This document shows positions 50,501 through 60,709 of a DNA stretch of 64,000 nt, piece after piece. This stretch comes from Ligula intestinalis. Lineage: Eukaryota; Platyhelminthes; Cestoda; Diphyllobothriidea; Diphyllobothriidae. The stretch covers positions 98,583,980-98,647,979 of the forward strand of contig JAYGXS010000002.1 of assembly GCA_036362985.1 (NCBI GenBank), in the 5' to 3' direction. The notes beneath the pieces are model-generated. The model made no database searches. It saw only the letters and a program-made list of their open reading frames with translations, and was not told the origin of the DNA. The position numbers and the translations under genes are program-made. Position 1 is the first letter of the stretch; each line of letters begins with the position of its first letter.

Positions 50501-50603
50501 AAATGGCCAGATTGCTCTCTCCAGCTCTCTCTCTCCCCCGTAGTTCCGCCACCAATTCTCGGCGTTTCAGACGTTCTGCTGGAGAGTAGTCCGGCTGAAA
50601 AAA
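47563..50603 (-). pseudogene. LINE B ORF2, intact but for one stop codon
   Basis: Endonuclease (residues about 1-230 counted from 50463): LYTNAQSLFSKFDEL, AITETWLSQS, GGGVAMYVKNE, YRPPRT, MGDFNAPSICW, CLDLVFTKH and LGRSDHAVLLWDY, all catalytic motifs intact. RT: KSPGPDEIPAKLLKEL, WKLAHITPLYKSGG, NNYRPVSLTSICC, NAQFGFRRGRSC, YIDFRKAFDSVPHQ, SGVPQGSVLGPTLF and MFADDVKIW (catalytic FADD). The C-terminal domain has DLGILMTDNLK, PHLEYAI, a TAA (48000-47998), then AWRPWMRQDY in the same frame through RATKLVRGQG to 47563. Relatives have Gln (CAA/CAG) at the stop, so one C-to-T change would explain it. No ATG lies before the first endonuclease motif. The frame extends upstream without a stop to the T6 run at 50598-50603, overlapping ORF1 by about 180 bp. 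Confidence 0.93.
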
Positions 50604-51730
50604 CACCGTCTTATGTGAGTGGCGGAGAGCTGTCTTCCGGGACAGAACCAAGTTCACCTGTTCTTTGTTATCCAAGACTATCCTGAGAGGTCGAGGTCGG
50701 ACAGTTTCCGACTGTTCAGTAACCTGTTTGCCTATCCTGAAAGCTCCACAAACTCCTACTGTCTCTCGCTGTCTGAGAATGTCTTTTAGCAGGTCCCGAA
50801 ACTTTTCGACGTCCGCATCCGTCCTTTCCTTTGGAGTATTTCCGTCTGATTCAGGTAGGCCTTGAACGACTATGCAGTTTCTGCGGTCAAGGGAGACCCT
50901 TGATATATTTCCAGCCCTACTGCCATCGGAAGACCCCGAGGTATCGATAGGAATGGCTTGTGACTTTGGGTTTTCCTTACGATCACCAGAGATAGGCTTC
51001 TTTTGGAAGCCGGGATGGCTTTGTTCAGAGCTGTCTTCGTGCTGCTCCCCTTCCGCATTTGTGGTTTTTTTCAGTGATCTGTATGAAGCCTTAGCATACC
51101 CACAAACTTTTTATGCTAGCTTTCTGTGCCCGAACCGACTTCACAAGAAAGTGGAGTTGTACAATCTCCTTCTCCGATTGAAGCGTGTTGTTTGGTGGGT
51201 GTTTTGTTTCGCGCAGTATCGAGAGGATTTGAGGTGGAAGCTACCAATTTCGCCGCTTGGTTTGCCGGTGTCTGTTTATCTTTCTCAGTGGATGCTCCGC
51301 CCCGAGATTCTGCAAATACTCTTCTCTGCTGGCTATTCTCAACTTCAGGTACGATAATGTTGTCCTTTTTAAGGAGGAAGCGAAGAGATTTCTTCAATTC
51401 CTCCATCTCCATTTTCAGATCATGGAGCTCCTTATCGTGGTCTGCAAATTTGTGCAGAAGCGTAAGACAGGATGTGCAAGCCTCATCTTTATAAGTTGCA
51501 CCTCTTAAACTTCTGAGACTTTTGGTCCGTTTGCCGGGAGGACTTTTTAGTAAACTTCGAGACCGCTCTTTTGTAGTTGATAATCTAATTTGATCCTCAC
51601 TACTGTACTCTTCTATAGCCCCATCGTCTAGCCGTTCTACTTCCACCCGAGGCGTCCGCGGTTGGATTCCTGGCCCCGTTGACAGTTTAGTAGAATTATC
51701 GAAGGTAATATTTGTTACTTCCATTTGCAA
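50424..51730 (-). pseudogene. LINE B ORF1: coiled coil plus RRM-like module, one frameshift
   Basis: The start at 51730 gives a 204-codon frame. It has a Ser/Thr/Arg-rich N-terminus, a Cys pair (CTSCLTLLHKF) and a likely coiled coil (HDLKMEMEELKKSLRFLLKK), consistent with ORF1 trimers or multimers in other LINEs. A frame change near 51115 is needed to enter the second half, which then reads NCIVVQGLPESDGN, FRDLLKDILRQ, CGAFRIGKQV, RPRPLRIVLDNKEQV, VFFQPDYSPAERLKRREL and GESNLAIFRDQII, ending at 50424. Function inferred: binds LINE RNA in a ribonucleoprotein. The conserved second half is shared by four elements here. Confidence 0.8.
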
Positions 51731-52345
51731 ACGAAACGACTAAATTCAAAATGCGACTATGACGTAGTGTGTTGACTGGTATTCAAAATAACGAAAATCT
51801 TCTGATGGTGTGTAAAGTATTGCAAATATTTCTAGCAGACTGAGTAAACAATACGCTTAATTACTTAGAAGCACTTTCAAATGTGTATAAACAATATGCA
51901 GGATATTCAGGAACGACTCAGCCGTTTGTAGATCTTCGAGGTCCTGAATAACTGCTGATCTTGTCACTGGTGGTTTTTTCAGGCTGTTTTCACTTGCTTT
52001 GGTTGTAGGCTGCAAATCCAGTTCAATGACGTGAAGAACAAATTCCAATTTGATTCCGTTTTCTGATGAAGTACGACACAATAACAAATTTCACGAGTTG
52101 CAGAAAGTACTTTTGCACATACAATTGAAGCGATAATATCCAAAACAGTACTGGCGAAATGGTATCAGAATCCAAATAGTCTACGTTTGAGAGCAGAAAT
52201 TAAGGTTGTGTCCAGTCGGGCTCAAGGTCAAGGTCATCAGCTTCCTACACGGCGCTATCTAGTACGCTGTTAGAAACCCTTACTACATACCGGAAGGAAT
52301 TTCTGGCGTGAGTACAGGCATCTCCACTTCGGCGTCTTCAGTTTC

Positions 52346-54038
52346 AGCAGCATATGCCTATAACAAAAATTCGATAAGTAGTGTGTATAGAACAATTGAA
52401 TTAGACCTTCAAAAACTAAACGACTGGAGTGTTCAGCGGCAAATGCCGTTTTCTCCAACAAAATGTCATCTCATGATTTTTGGACCACTAAATCTTCCCC
52501 CCATAATGTTTAGTGGTCAAGAAATAAAAGAGCTAACATCTTTAAAAGATTTAGGTCTTAGCTACTCTAATACTTTTGACATATCCCCACATGTTAAACA
52601 AATCGCACCAAAAGCCAATCGACTATGTGGCTTCATAAGTAAAAATTTCACTTAAGACTAAACTTTACAAAATGTACGTTTTACCTATTCTAGATTACTG
52701 CTCAATATTTTTCGGTACCATGTCATCAGATGGCAGACACAAACTAGAAAAAATCCAGCGAAGGTTTACCAGAGGTCTGTGTAAACGCGATGACGCCCGA
52801 GACTCCTATTCAATAATGTACAATAGATATGGTCTTAAACCCCTCTGGCAAAGGCGACTCCAAAATGGTTTAACTTTCCTATTTAAAGTGACACATAATC
52901 AGAATATCCTTAGCAATAATATGTTAACAAATCAAAACGGTTCCCGTTCCACTAGAAACAACCAGCATACAATTCATAACGCTAAAGCTAGGACGGCCCA
53001 GCGATCAAATTTCTACACCATAAGATATGCGATCATATGGAATGCCCTACCCAACGATATTCGCAAAAGCCACAGTTTAGCCGAATTTAGAAGAAAGACC
53101 AAGCAGTTCTTCTCAAATGACATGACGCATATATTTCTGAACAAAATAGGACACTTTGCTAACCAGTTCTTTGACGTCCAATCCGGACCAAAAGGGATCT
53201 AACGGTCCAGGAGAGTTCCCGAAAATTTTGGAGAAAACAGGCAAATGCTGGAAGCTTTCCAGTCAACGGTTTCCAACGCTGATAAAATCAAATCTTAAGC
53301 AAAATTGTGCCTTGCCTCCTTTTCCAATCCTTAAAAATAAAAATAAAAAACAAAAACTAAGAACAATTTATCTATTCCAATATTCCTCTACTAATATCTA
53401 AATGTTTATAAAAAATTATTATTAAAGAAAATAATTCTCTCTTCAATTATACTAAAATATATATTGCTTCCTCTTATAATGTATCAGAAATATAAATACT
53501 AATGATGTAAATCTCAATCTCACTTAGATATTCGACAAACGAAAGGCCAAATGTCTTCTGCCGATGCACTTGAATGACGATGGTGCTTCGCAGCTGCCTC
53601 GACCCACCTCAGACATCTGCAACGTCCCATCTAATTAGCAAACTTGTGCCACTGGACAACGATTGTAATCTCCGTATCGAGCAGACCCATGCATACGGTA
53701 GATGCCATATCATCAGCTGATTTTTTCACCTTCAAACTGACCGCGGCTAAGTATACCTCAGTTAAAGGACATTACAGTTTTTCCAGACCCCAAGTATTCT
53801 TACTATAAAACCGTAACACCTACAATGTATAGCTATTTTATTTTATGATTTGCTCGATTCGTTCCCTAGAAGTCAGGTTTTTTTCACTTAAAACAAACTC
53901 CTTATTTCGCACACTATTGACCTAGCAAAAGACCAAAACAAATACAATGGTCACTGCGAAAGAAGGGGTTTGGGTTAGGTTTTTTCCTGCCTTCCAGGGT
54001 TTTTTGACGGCGCCAAAGATGTACTTTACAAATAAACC

Positions 54039-54085
<47 letters not shown>
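52346..54085 (+). mobile_element. 5'-truncated LINE (RT C-terminal part) with 3' UTR and (TTA)n tail
   Basis: The insertion begins right after the RT catalytic box (AYAYNKNSISSVYRT) and reads on as MPFSPTKCHLMIFGP and DLGLSYSNTF to a frameshift near 52655. Frame 52672-53202 then covers MYVLPILDYC, KLEKIQRRFTRG, GLKPLWQRRLQNGLTFLFK and IIWNALPNDIRKS. The 3' UTR runs to a segment resembling 8290-8490 and ends in (TTA)n at 54039-54085. It is the same family as the edge fragment at 1-1135. It is inserted in the N-terminal region of the transposase gene. Confidence 0.85.
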
Positions 54086-54241
54086 GGAGGTTGAAGGACG
54101 CATTGCAAATTCATCTTGAAAGGCCTCTAGATAGGCCCTCTTTCTACGCTGTATGCGCTTATATATAGTGCTCCGGTGTAATCCATAGTATGACCGCTGC
54201 ATACTTATCTTCAATCTATGGTGAACAACAACATTATTCAC
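54086..54241 (-). pseudogene. N-terminal exon of the Tnp2-like transposase
   Basis: The minus-strand frame reads MQRSYYGLHRSTIYKRIQRR, then KRAYLEAFQDEFAMRPS, and is cut by the (TTA)n tail of the inserted LINE. The deleted copy near 43590 continues past this point with a short acidic stretch. The basic helix could be a DNA-binding or zinc-finger-less N-terminus; the role is unknown. Confidence 0.6.
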
Positions 54242-54449
54242 CTATTCATGCACATTTCATGGACAGACTGCTTTAATAACCAACCCAGTGAGTTTCAATA
54301 GGACGGCACTTATGGTCGATAGTTAAAATAATAATATTATGATCAACGTAAGAAAAATACAAAAACAACGTACCTAGACAGATAAATGGTAGGTATTATG
54401 TCCAATGCACAGCAGTCGTAATACCACAACTGACAGCACATTAGGTCAA

Positions 54450-57238
54450 GGCGATCAATGTTTCATGTTTCATGAGTAGAGCGTAGGGAACGGATCCGTG
54501 GGCAATCCTTCTTTGCAGTCACCGGACATGTGGGAGTTTTCAGGTTAGATCAATACCCCCGCCAAAGCAAGGGCACTCCCGTGAACGGTATAGATCATGT
54601 TTCAAATAGGGCATCGTAGTTCTTCTTGAATGCGGCAATTGTGTCGGCAGCAACAACGTCGGGGGGGAGATTGTTCCATGAATTCACAGCGCGCCTTGAG
54701 AGTCGGTAGACGTGCGGGAGGCCATCTGTCCGTTGTACCACCAGTTTGAAGCAGTGTCCTCGCGTGGGCATGTCAACGGCTATTTTGTAGTACCCTGCGA
54801 CCTCTGGTATGTCGCCGCAGACGATCACTTTATACATCATGATTTGGTCGCCTCTGGAGCGTCGAAATTCGAGGGTAAACAGGTCCAGTGCTTAACAGCG
54901 CTCCGGATAGGTCAGCCTTCTCACTTCGGGCACCATTCTTGACCCCAGTCGTTGAAAATATTCGATGTCAGTCATTTCGCTCTTCGTACACGGAAACCAA
55001 GCGGACGATCCATACTCCATGATCGGTCGAATAAACGTGACCGTGAGCTTACGGAATATCTACATGGACCAGGGTGTGAATGCTCTTTTGAACATCCAAA
55101 GTAGCGCTAACCCCTTGCGTCTCGCCGAAGTTGATTGTTCTCGGGTCTTGAGGTCGTCCTGGATGATAACGCCCAAGTCTCGAATACTCCTAACAGCGGC
55201 CAGTGTCATGTTTCCCATTGTATAGGGCGGGTGGTCCCGGTCTCTCCCAATTATAAACAAGTTTGATTTGGTCACGTTTACCTGTATCTTGATCTCTAAT
55301 GACCACTCGTGGATCACATCGAGATCATTTTGGAACGTCATTGTGTCTTTGGCGTTGCGTATGACACGCCATACCTTGAGGTCGTCCGCGAACAGAAAGC
55401 GTGGGGATGCAAGTCTTGATGGGATATCCGCGACGTATATTGAAAACAGTCTGGGACCCAGCACCGACGCCTGTGGTACTCCACTTCGAGCCTCAAACGC
55501 CGAGGAACACCCTTCACCAACTATGACACGGCATTGTCTACCGAATAGATACCCCTTGATCCATTTGATGACAGTTCTAGGTACCGGCGTGTTACTGAGT
55601 TTGTTTAGGAGAAGCACGTGATCAACTTTATCAAACGCCTTGCTAAGATCGGTTAAGGCTGCATGAACTGGCAGTCGTTTTTCTTTGGCTTCGCACCAGG
55701 CTTCACGTGCCACGATTTGCCCTTAACAAAGCCATGTTGTTCTGTTGGTAGGATTTTGGCTGGCCCAATGTGAGCATCGATTTCGCGACAGATGAAGTTT
55801 TCGAGTACTTTCACAAACACCGAGGTCAGGCTGACTGGTCGATAATTCTGGGGAAGAAAACGGTCGCCACCCTTGTACCTCGGAGTTATTATACTCTGTT
55901 TCCAGTCATCTGGTACCATTGCAGTTTCAAGCGTACAGAGAAACAGTGCTTTGATGCTTGGTGCGATTATAGAAGCTAGCTCGCTTATTACCCTCGGATT
56001 GAGATTGTCGGGTCCAGCAGCCTTAGTAGGTATCAACCTACTTGGTGCATCCACCACATCTTCAATGGTGATTAGCATGCCGTTTTCAGTTTGGTCATGG
56101 ATCTCAAAATCCTTCCTGTCGGGTGCTGGTTGCAAGTAAACAGTAGAGTATTGTTGAGCCAGAAGTTCAGCCATACATAACTCATCTGTCTCGAGCACAC
56201 CATCGGTATTGTGGAGACCCTGGATGCCCGGGCTTTCACGACGCTTTCTCTTCAGAAACGAGTAGAATCGATTCGGTTGAGTGTCAAATTTTTTCAGCAG
56301 ATCCTCTTCCTATGCTACTTTTCTTGCCCTCATCATGCGTTTGCATTCATCTCTGAGTGCTTTGTATTTTGTTTTTGCTTCGGTGGTTTTTAGGATCATG
56401 AAGGCATTGTTGGCACGTTTTCTGGCCTTGAACTTGCGTTTTGTCTCACCATCCATCCATGGGGGATGAAATGCTGCCCATCCACAGAGCGTAAAGGGGG
56501 ACAAAATCAGTACAGAGTCGCTCAATATTCCCATAAATCACTCTCCAGCGTTCTTCTACATCGACTGAGCTACTCGGTTCCCAGGATAGGTTCCTAGCAC
56601 TCTGTCTCATTTCATCGTAGTCAGTCTTCCAGTATGCCGGTTTGTTGCATCTACGCGTTGACGGCGATCCTTTTATGTGGAGTGCTGCGAAGACAGTAGC
56701 ATGATCACTGGTGCGTAGGGGTGCGGAGACCCGAGCATCAGATACTTTTGTAAGCCCCTTTGTGAATATTAAGTCCAGACAGGAAGCCATACCCGAGTCG
56801 GCTATCCACGTAGGCTGGGCAGCATTTTGTACAAGATGGGTTTCGTTTGTCATTTCCAACAACGCGTTCTCCGTTTCAGAGGAAGGACCTTCGATGTTCA
56901 GATGAGCCCAGTTGATAAGTGGGCAATTGAAATCACCGACAATACAGACCCGCGACCTTCTGGCATACTTTTTGACTGTAGTCAAACAGTTTATACCGTC
57001 GGCTTCAGGACTTCGGTATGTAACACCTATGGTTGTGGTTGCACCAGTAGCAGCCTTGACCGACACCCAGAGTTGTTCAACCCGGTTGTCTTCCGTGCGT
57101 GTGCGTTCTAACAGTGTTACAATGAGTCCATCGGTCGCATATAACAAGACACCTCCATGCATCCTATCGTTATGGCAGCCTTCTTGGGAAGTTAAAACAA
57201 ACCCCTCGTTTTCATCAACGTCCATGGGGTCGAAGTTT
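54450..57238 (-). mobile_element. LINE 'C': endonuclease-RT ORF2 with frameshifts
   Basis: Endonuclease (57225-56446): HGGVLLYATDGLIV, VTYRSPEAD, VGDFNCPLINW, SCLDLIFTKG and RTSDHATVFAAL, missing its first strand. RT: TKAAGPDNLNPRVI, WKQSIITPRYKGGD, NYRPVSLTSVFVK, EQHGFVKG (56198-55700), then LTDLSKAFDKVDH, SGVPQASVLGPRLF and FLFADDLKVWR (catalytic FADD, about 55395), with DLGVIIQDDLK to 55060. The C-terminal frame 54840-54595 has SWNNLPPDVV. Breaks lie near 56534, 55700 and 55060. The SGVPQG motif reads SGVPQA. The 5' side is interrupted by LINE D at 57239 and seems to resume at about 59706. Confidence 0.85.
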
Positions 57239-59705
57239 GTTAAGTCACTTTAAGTCACTTTATTAAGGGAAGAAGGCTTTCGCCCTTGAGCTTCCTATTC
57301 ATAACAAAAATCGCATAATAGGTCCACCGTAACAATAGAACATCATACAAATGTACAAATGTAGGCTTAACATCAGCGATAAGTGTGAGCCAGTTGCAAG
57401 GTGCTGCTACTGACACTTTGTTCATTATACCTGCCACAGTTTCTCAGCAAATGAGAATCAAGTTTGTGTTTAAAAATTTCAACAGTATCTGAGAGGACCA
57501 CATCTTCCGGTAGTCCGTTCCACGCTCCAATGACCCTCTGCGAGAAGGCGTTTCGTCGAACGTCAATACGGGCCGGTTTCCCTTGTAGTTTAAAAGGATG
57601 ACCTCGCAGATGGTCAGTCTGAGCCAATTCGAAGAAATCATCAAATTCTAGGGCGCAGTCTTGGCCTCTAACAATTCGGTAGGTTTGTATGAGGTCCCCG
57701 CGGAGTTGCCTATAATTGAGAGGGAAAAGATCAAGTTCGGTCAGTCTGTCTTCATAAGGCAGATGACCAAGATTCTTGACCATCTTCGTTGCCCTTGCCT
57801 GCACTCGTTCCAGGTGCAGGTAATCCTTCTTGAACCACTGACGCCAGGCCTGGACAGCATACTCTAAGTGGGACCGAACAAACGCTCCGTAGGTTTTCCT
57901 GAAGAGCTCCTTGTCAATGTTGATGAATCCCCGCCTAATCGCAAACAGCACCTGTGTCGCGCGTTTAGCTGCCTTTACACACTGAGTAGATGGTTTGAGT
58001 GAGGAATTTATTAGAACACCGAGATCCTTTTGTTCGTTCACATTTGAAAGCGGGTGCCCATCGAGGAGGTATTGGAAGGAATCGTTCTCCTCATCAGTCC
58101 TTCTAGTACGGAGTCTTAAAACCACACACTTACTAATGTTGAAGTTTAAAAGCCAACGAGCAGACCAGCAGCTAAGTCGATTGAGACTCCCTTGAAGCGC
58201 TTTCCTATCAGCGTCAGACCTGATGGCTCTCCAGAGTCTGACGTCGTCGGCAAACATGATAGCACTGCAACCAAGGTCGTTGACACAGTCGTTGATATAG
58301 ATAAGGAAGAGCAGTGGCCCTAAGACAGAGCCTTGGGGGACGCCACTCAGAACAGATGTAGGGTTTGACTTTGAGTCACCGATGCACACAGTTTGCGATC
58401 GCCCTGTGAGAAAATCTGTGATTTATGCCAGCAGGTTTCCTCTTATGCCGATTTCTGACAATTTTTACATTAGACGCTTATGTGGGACGCTGTCGAATGC
58501 CTTCTTGAAGTCCGTATAGATGACGTCAACCTTATTATCTTCATCTAGTGCGCGAGTCCACTGCTCAGTGGAGAGTAGAAGGCTGGAAAGGCAAGAATGG
58601 TTCTTTCTGAAGCCGTGTTGGAGCCCTGACAGTAGATTTTTCTCCTCCAAGAAATCCATTGTCGTCTTCTTAATTATCGCTTCCATCACCTTACAGCAAA
58701 TGCAAGTTAGGCTGACGGGCCGGTAATTGTTAACCTTCGTTCGGGCTCCGCCCTTGTATATCGGGTAAATATTTGCCATTTTCCATTCAGATGGCAGTTT
58801 TCCTAGTTCAAATGAAGAACGAAAGATATATGCTAGGGGCTCTGAGAGTTCGCTTGCCAATTCTTTCAAGAACTTGGCTGGTATATTGTCTGGACCGGAT
58901 GACTTTGCTTCTTTGAGGCTCTGCAGCTCCCTCTCAACTACAGATGTTGGAAATAGTAGAGAATGAAGTGCCGGACCGGCGTTTGCAACAGCACTGTTGG
59001 CATTATCAAAATGAAGCTCGGTTTCCCTAGTGAATACCGAGGCAAAGAACCGGCTACAGTACTCGGCTTTCTCGTCATTCTCAACGACTTCTCCGCCATC
59101 TTCATTCTTAAGAACTGCGACAGGATCCTTGTTTTTTAATCTACTGTTAATATAGCGGAATAGAATTTTGGGCTTTTCTTCGGCCTGTTGGAGGATTCTT
59201 GATTCATAGTTTTTCCTGGCCTGGCGAATTGATTTTTTACTGCATTTCTTTGGCGTCGGAATTCCTCGAGGTGTACTGGCGACCCAGTTTTCCTGAATAA
59301 CTTCCATTTCCTATTCTTCTTCTTCAGTTGCCTGTTAAGGTCTCCCGTCAACCAGGCAGGACGACTAGTCGTCTTTTGTACCTTCACCGGACAAAAGCGC
59401 TTAAGCAGATCTAATGCAACCCTCTTGAGTGATCTCCAATCCTCCTCCAGATCCCCCTTGAGTAGGCAGTCCCAATTCACGGTCGATAGTGCATTCTTCA
59501 TTGAATTGAAATCTGCCTTCCATATGTTTGGCTGGTCCTCCGTTTTCCTCAGCCGTTGAGTATGGACTGAGTAATCCCACATTAGCGTCGTATGATCACT
59601 CTTACCGAGCGGAGCACTTGAATGAACTTCATCTATGTAGGACGAATCCTTCGTGAAAATGAGATCCAAACAAGTAGCCCGCTGGTTTTCTCGAAATCTG
59701 GTTGT
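57239..59705 (-). mobile_element. LINE 'D': 5'-truncated, inserted into LINE C
   Basis: The minus-strand ORF2 starts inside the endonuclease (CLDLIFTKDSSYIDEV, LGKSDHTTLMWDY; 59690-59136). RT follows (59307-58465): KSSGPDNIPAKFLKEL, WKMANIYPIYKGG, NNYRPVSLTCICC, GLQHGFRKNHSC and YTDFKKAFDSVPH. Two in-frame stops sit between 58470 and 58425. Frame 58389-57373 has SGVPQGSVLGPLLF, MFADDVRLWR, DLGVLINSSLK, RSHLEYAVQAW and RATKMVKNLG. The 3' end has the conserved hairpin (57266-57296) and a tail with two aagtgactt-like repeats (57241-57260). Relatives in the window: LINEs A and B. Confidence 0.88.
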
Positions 59706-60709
59706 GCCCTTAACGTTCTGAACTGTTAACTGATTATATTTTAAAAACTTTCGAATTTTTATTTCTAATACCTTTTCACATAAAATAATATGTAAAAATT
59801 ACTAAAGTTGTATTTCGGACTCGATGGATGTTGCTACACAGCAATGACAAAAGTTAAAGTTCCTGACTAATTTATATGCCTTAACCTTCTACCCCGGACC
59901 GCCCCGTATTCCCCCGTCGCCACCCCCGTCCAATCCAGGTATTGTGCTAACAGGGCTGGAAGTGACAATTCTTGTAGAGGCTTACGTTTGTTTCCTTGTT
60001 GCCAACGTGATCTGTGTGTTCTTTTCCGTGTGGTGCGGAAAATTTTCGAAGACATTGAATTGCAAATGCGACAGATTGGCCTCATTTGACAAATATTGGA
60101 ATGTTGATGTGTTGTAGATAAAATAACTTGTTTTCGTGCATTTAAAAAGGTAGCAGTGTACTGTAGTGTAAGGGACCAACCGCCCTTTTGTTTTACTGCA
60201 CATTTGTAATTTTCAATTTAAGCGGCGGTCTTGGAGACGATGCGTGAGACAGTGCCTGACGGCAGCCAGTCCGGAGCCTTGAAGAACGTGTCTGAGGAGC
60301 ACCAGCTCTTTTCGTCTTCAGAGGAACATTAATGATTATTATTCTTGTCGTAATTAAATGAACGTTCATACTATACGGATCCCTTCGCGTTGTGTATGTG
60401 ATCGCTTGTTATATATATATATATATAACCATGACTCATCAGACTTCTGACTCTGAAGGTTCCCAGGCACCAAGCCCGACGGCAGCAACAACTCAGTTAC
60501 AAGGATCGTCAACGGAAACACCAGTGAAGGCAGAGGGCGAGGCAGCCGCGGGGAATAAGGAGAAACCAGGTGCGCCTGTTACAGTAGAAATGACCACACG
60601 ATCACAAATGCAGACAAACAAAGCAGAGGACTAGAGAGGATGGTATAGGATAATAAATTCCCGCGTGAATGGAGAGCAAAAATGGGTGGATCTAATTCGA
60701 AAGCTCTTT
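59706..60709. other. LINE C upstream region, then unassigned sequence with a small plus-strand open frame
   Basis: Bases 59715-59955 match 43926-44155 and are probably the 5' side of LINE C. Beyond that I recognise nothing with certainty. A (TA)n tract (about 60408-60428) is followed by an ATG at 60431 in a good context (aaccATGA). The ATG opens a 67-codon Ser/Thr/Glu/Ala-rich frame (starts THQTSDSEGSQ, ends SQMQTNKAED) closing at 60634. It resembles a low-complexity protein N-terminus or first exon; no domain is visible and it may not be a gene. Confidence 0.4.

Larger units (their letters stand above)
47410..52265 (-). mobile_element. LINE 'B': apparently full-length, best preserved copy
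   Basis: The minus-strand element of about 4.85 kb has a 5' UTR of about 530 bp (52265-51731), ORF1 (51730-50424), ORF2 (50603/50463-47563), a short 3' UTR, the conserved hairpin (47434-47466) and a (TGAC)n tail (47410-47427). Flanks match the Tnp2-like transposon on both sides, and the deleted copy near 43375-43395 shows the empty site. Only one frameshift in ORF1 and one stop in ORF2 were seen, so it is young. Confidence 0.9.
44940..54420 (-). mobile_element. Tnp2/EnSpm-like DNA transposon carrying nested LINEs
   Basis: Two genes on the minus strand define it: a transposase (N-terminus near 54241, body 47408-46087) and an accessory gene (45606-44943). The transposase is interrupted by LINE B (47410-52265) and by a LINE fragment with 3' UTR (52346-54085). 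A 75-bp piece of transposon survives between them (52270-52345). Similarity to the deleted copy at 42807-43800 continues to about 54420, giving the outer boundary on that side. Terminal repeats were not found. Confidence 0.7.
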
